Source: Bacillota bacterium (lineage in GTDB: Bacteria; Bacillota; Clostridia; Lutisporales; Lutisporaceae). From it: 5,567 nt of DNA. Below, piece after piece: positions 4,124 to 5,567 of this stretch. The stretch is taken from NCBI GenBank assembly GCA_023405875.1, contig JAEXXN010000181.1, positions 1 to 5,567 on the forward strand, written 5' to 3'. Both the position numbers and the translations under genes were made by a program. Each line of letters starts with the position of its first letter. Position 1 is the first letter of the stretch. The notes below the pieces were generated by a model. The model was not told where the DNA came from. It ran no database searches and saw nothing but the letters and a program-made list of their open reading frames with translations.

Positions 4124-4783
4124 ATGAGACAATTTATAGTAATTGGTATGGGGCGCTTCGGGCAAGCCGTTGCAGAGCGGTTGTACGGGCTTGGGCACGA
4201 GGTTCTTGCAATAGATACGGATGAGGACACTATACAAAGGGTATCGGACCGGGTTACCCATGCAGTTACCGCAGATGCAACTGATGAAAATGTGCTGAAG
4301 TCTCTGGGAGTCAGAAACTTTGACGTAGGGGTCGTAGCTATAGGCTCTGACATACAGTCCAGCATAATCGTAACTCTTATGCTGAAGGAAATGGGAGTAG
4401 GTTATATTGTAGCAAAGGCGCAGAATGACACTCATGCAAAGGTACTTCTGAAAATAGGCGCCGACCGGGTGGTATTTCCGGAGCGGGATATGGGTGAAAG
4501 GGTGGCCCATAACCTTATCGGTACAAATATACTTGAGTATATAGAATTATCTGAAGAACACAGCATTATTGAATATGCCGTGCTGCAAAGCTGGATAGGC
4601 AAAGACCTCAGGGATCTTAACCTCAGAGCGAAATACGGCGTTACGGTGGTTGCCATGAGGAACAGGAATGAGGAAGGTATCAATGTGTCTCCAAAGGCGG
4701 ATACCGAGATAAAGGAAGGGGACATTCTGATTGTGGTCGGAGATAATGATGATCTTAAAAAATTAGAGAGGAAATCAGAATAG
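4124..4783 (+). CDS. ktrA: Ktr/Trk-type potassium uptake system, regulatory RCK subunit KtrA
   Basis: KtrA is a soluble protein forming an octameric ring under KtrB that opens or closes the K+ pathway on binding ATP or ADP. The start is ATG 4124, with AAGGAG at 4111-4116 (7 nt). An upstream in-frame GTG at 4037 lies in the inverted repeat and adds an unrelated basic stretch, so it is rejected. The product is 219 residues (Bacillus KtrA 222). The RCK_N domain (about 1-130) has GMGRFG (8-13) and the acidic end of strand 2 at Asp31 for nucleotide binding, with Glu120 in FPERDMG matching the cation-binding Glu of Bacillus KtrA. The RCK_C domain (about 135-219) keeps LRAKYG (Arg168) and SP (Pro190), matching by my recollection the c-di-AMP contacts Arg169 and Pro191 of Staphylococcus KtrA. 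Inhibition by c-di-AMP is therefore likely. Confidence 0.95.
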   Translation: MRQFIVIGMGRFGQAVAERLYGLGHEVLAIDTDEDTIQRVSDRVTHAVTADATDENVLKSLGVRNFDVGVVAIGSDIQSSIIVTLMLKEMGVGYIVAKAQNDTHAKVLLKIGADRVVFPERDMGERVAHNLIGTNILEYIELSEEHSIIEYAVLQSWIGKDLRDLNLRAKYGVTVVAMRNRNEEGINVSPKADTEIKEGDILIVVGDNDDLKKLERKSE

Positions 4784-4787
4784 GAGT

Positions 4788-5567
4788 ATGAAGGATATAA
4801 TACAAAGCAGCTCAAATAAAACTATCAAGTACATAAAATCCTTGCAGTTGAAAAAGTACAGGGATGAGTACGGCAGCTATGTAATAGAGGGGGAAAAGCT
4901 GGTCTCTGAAGCTTTGGAGTATAATGCAGAGGTTTCAATGCTGTTGTTCAGCCAGAGCTTTGGGCAGACAGACAGGCATGAAGAGCTTGTCAGGTCTGCG
5001 GATGGTAAGGATATACCCATATACTATGCGGAGGACAGGGTTTTTAAAGAGGCCTGCGAAACTGATACTCCACAGGGAGTTATTGCAGTTGCAGGAAAAT
5101 TGGAATATGACCTGGAAGCCATATTGAAAAAACCTGAGCTTTGTATGGTAATACTTCATGAGATAAGAGATCCGGGAAATGCGGGAACGATTATAAGGAC
5201 AGCCGATGCCTGCGGCCTGGACGCCGTTTTGCTGTCGGCAGGCAGCGTCGACCTGTACAACGGGAAGACAATAAGGTCCACCATGGGTTCCTTGTTCCAT
5301 ATTCCGGTATTTCAGAGCATGGATACAAAGAAAATTGTTGAAGCTCTGAGAAACAACGGAGTCATGACAATTGGAGCAGATCCCCATAGTAGTACAGACT
5401 GCATAGAGCTCCCATATTATAAAAAGACAGCTATTATAATAGGTAATGAATCACAGGGGATCAGCGATGAAATAAAAGGACTTCTGGATATAAACGTCAA
5501 AATTCCGATGCCGGGCAGGGCTGAATCCCTGAATGCAGGGATTGCCGCGTCAATAATGATGTATGAG
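4788..5567 (+). CDS. SpoU/TrmH-family RNA 2'-O-methyltransferase, cut at right edge
   Basis: The frame is open from ATG 4788 to the window end (260 codons, no stop). The family uses S-adenosylmethionine to methylate ribose 2'-OH in rRNA or tRNA through a C-terminal knotted fold. An N-terminal substrate-binding domain is visible: YVIEGEKLVSEAL (31-43) and TDTPQGVIAVAG (92-103). The three catalytic motifs follow: HEIRDPGNAGTIIRTADACG (124-143) with the conserved Asn131 and Arg137, IIIGNESQGIS (217-225), and IPMPGRAESLNAGIAASIMM (239-258). Only a few residues should be missing. It most resembles Bacillus YsgA, annotated as an rRNA methyltransferase; the target nucleotide cannot be told. It begins 4 nt after the ktrA stop. 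GGAG (4783-4786) is only 1 nt from the ATG, so initiation may rely on coupling to ktrA. pheST may follow, judging from Bacillus. Confidence 0.93.
   Translation, partial: MKDIIQSSSNKTIKYIKSLQLKKYRDEYGSYVIEGEKLVSEALEYNAEVSMLLFSQSFGQTDRHEELVRSADGKDIPIYYAEDRVFKEACETDTPQGVIAVAGKLEYDLEAILKKPELCMVILHEIRDPGNAGTIIRTADACGLDAVLLSAGSVDLYNGKTIRSTMGSLFHIPVFQSMDTKKIVEALRNNGVMTIGADPHSSTDCIELPYYKKTAIIIGNESQGISDEIKGLLDINVKIPMPGRAESLNAGIAASIMMYE

Noticed and set aside
4924..5387. Open frames of 67 codons (+) and 150 codons (-) over the methyltransferase
   Set aside because: Both overlap a gene with three intact catalytic motifs, and neither has a ribosome binding site or a recognisable family.

Overview
The window looks like chromosomal housekeeping DNA from a low-to-moderate GC Firmicute, most likely a member of the Clostridia. 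The basis is the clear Bacillota character of every protein (PepV, IF3-L35-L20 order, KtrB/KtrA, YsgA-type methyltransferase), strong AAGGAGGTGAT-type ribosome binding sites, SigA-like promoters, and heavy use of AGA/AGG and ATA codons. The genus is an inference; there is no 16S or similar marker here. All genes are on the + strand.

Layout. (1) Positions 1-665 hold the C-terminal half of a PepV-type M20 dipeptidase cut by the left edge, followed by a G.U-containing hairpin at 690-738. (2) Positions 750-932 hold a SigA promoter and a long structured leader ending in an intrinsic terminator just before infC. This matches the L20-type attenuation leader of Firmicutes. (3) Positions 965-2373 hold infC, rpmI and rplT (IF3, L35, L20), closed by a terminator at 2389-2419. 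A 311-nt non-coding, structured spacer separates infC from rpmI. (4) Positions 2580-4783 hold ktrB and ktrA, a potassium channel-type transporter and its cytosolic RCK gating ring. They are separated by 124 nt containing a perfect 16-bp inverted repeat that straddles a promoter-like sequence. (5) Positions 4788-5567 hold a SpoU/TrmH-family rRNA 2'-O-methyltransferase, cut by the right edge; in many Firmicutes such a gene precedes pheST.

How they work together. infC-rpmI-rplT is the classical autoregulated translation operon: IF3 for initiation, L35 and L20 for 50S assembly, with L20 as the likely repressor through the leader. KtrB and KtrA form one K+ uptake complex and would be tuned at protein level by ATP/ADP and, from residues in the KtrA C-terminal domain, probably by c-di-AMP. 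The methyltransferase returns to the ribosome theme.

No wholly new multi-gene system is visible. The parts most worth a second look are regulatory. The infC leader has mutually exclusive pairings. infC and ktrB each carry a near-perfect Shine-Dalgarno better spaced for an ATA or ATT start than for the nearest ATG; in ktrB that ATG also lies inside an extended -10 box. The infC-rpmI spacer carries a duplicated purine motif in hairpins. The ktrB-ktrA spacer carries the inverted repeat over a promoter.
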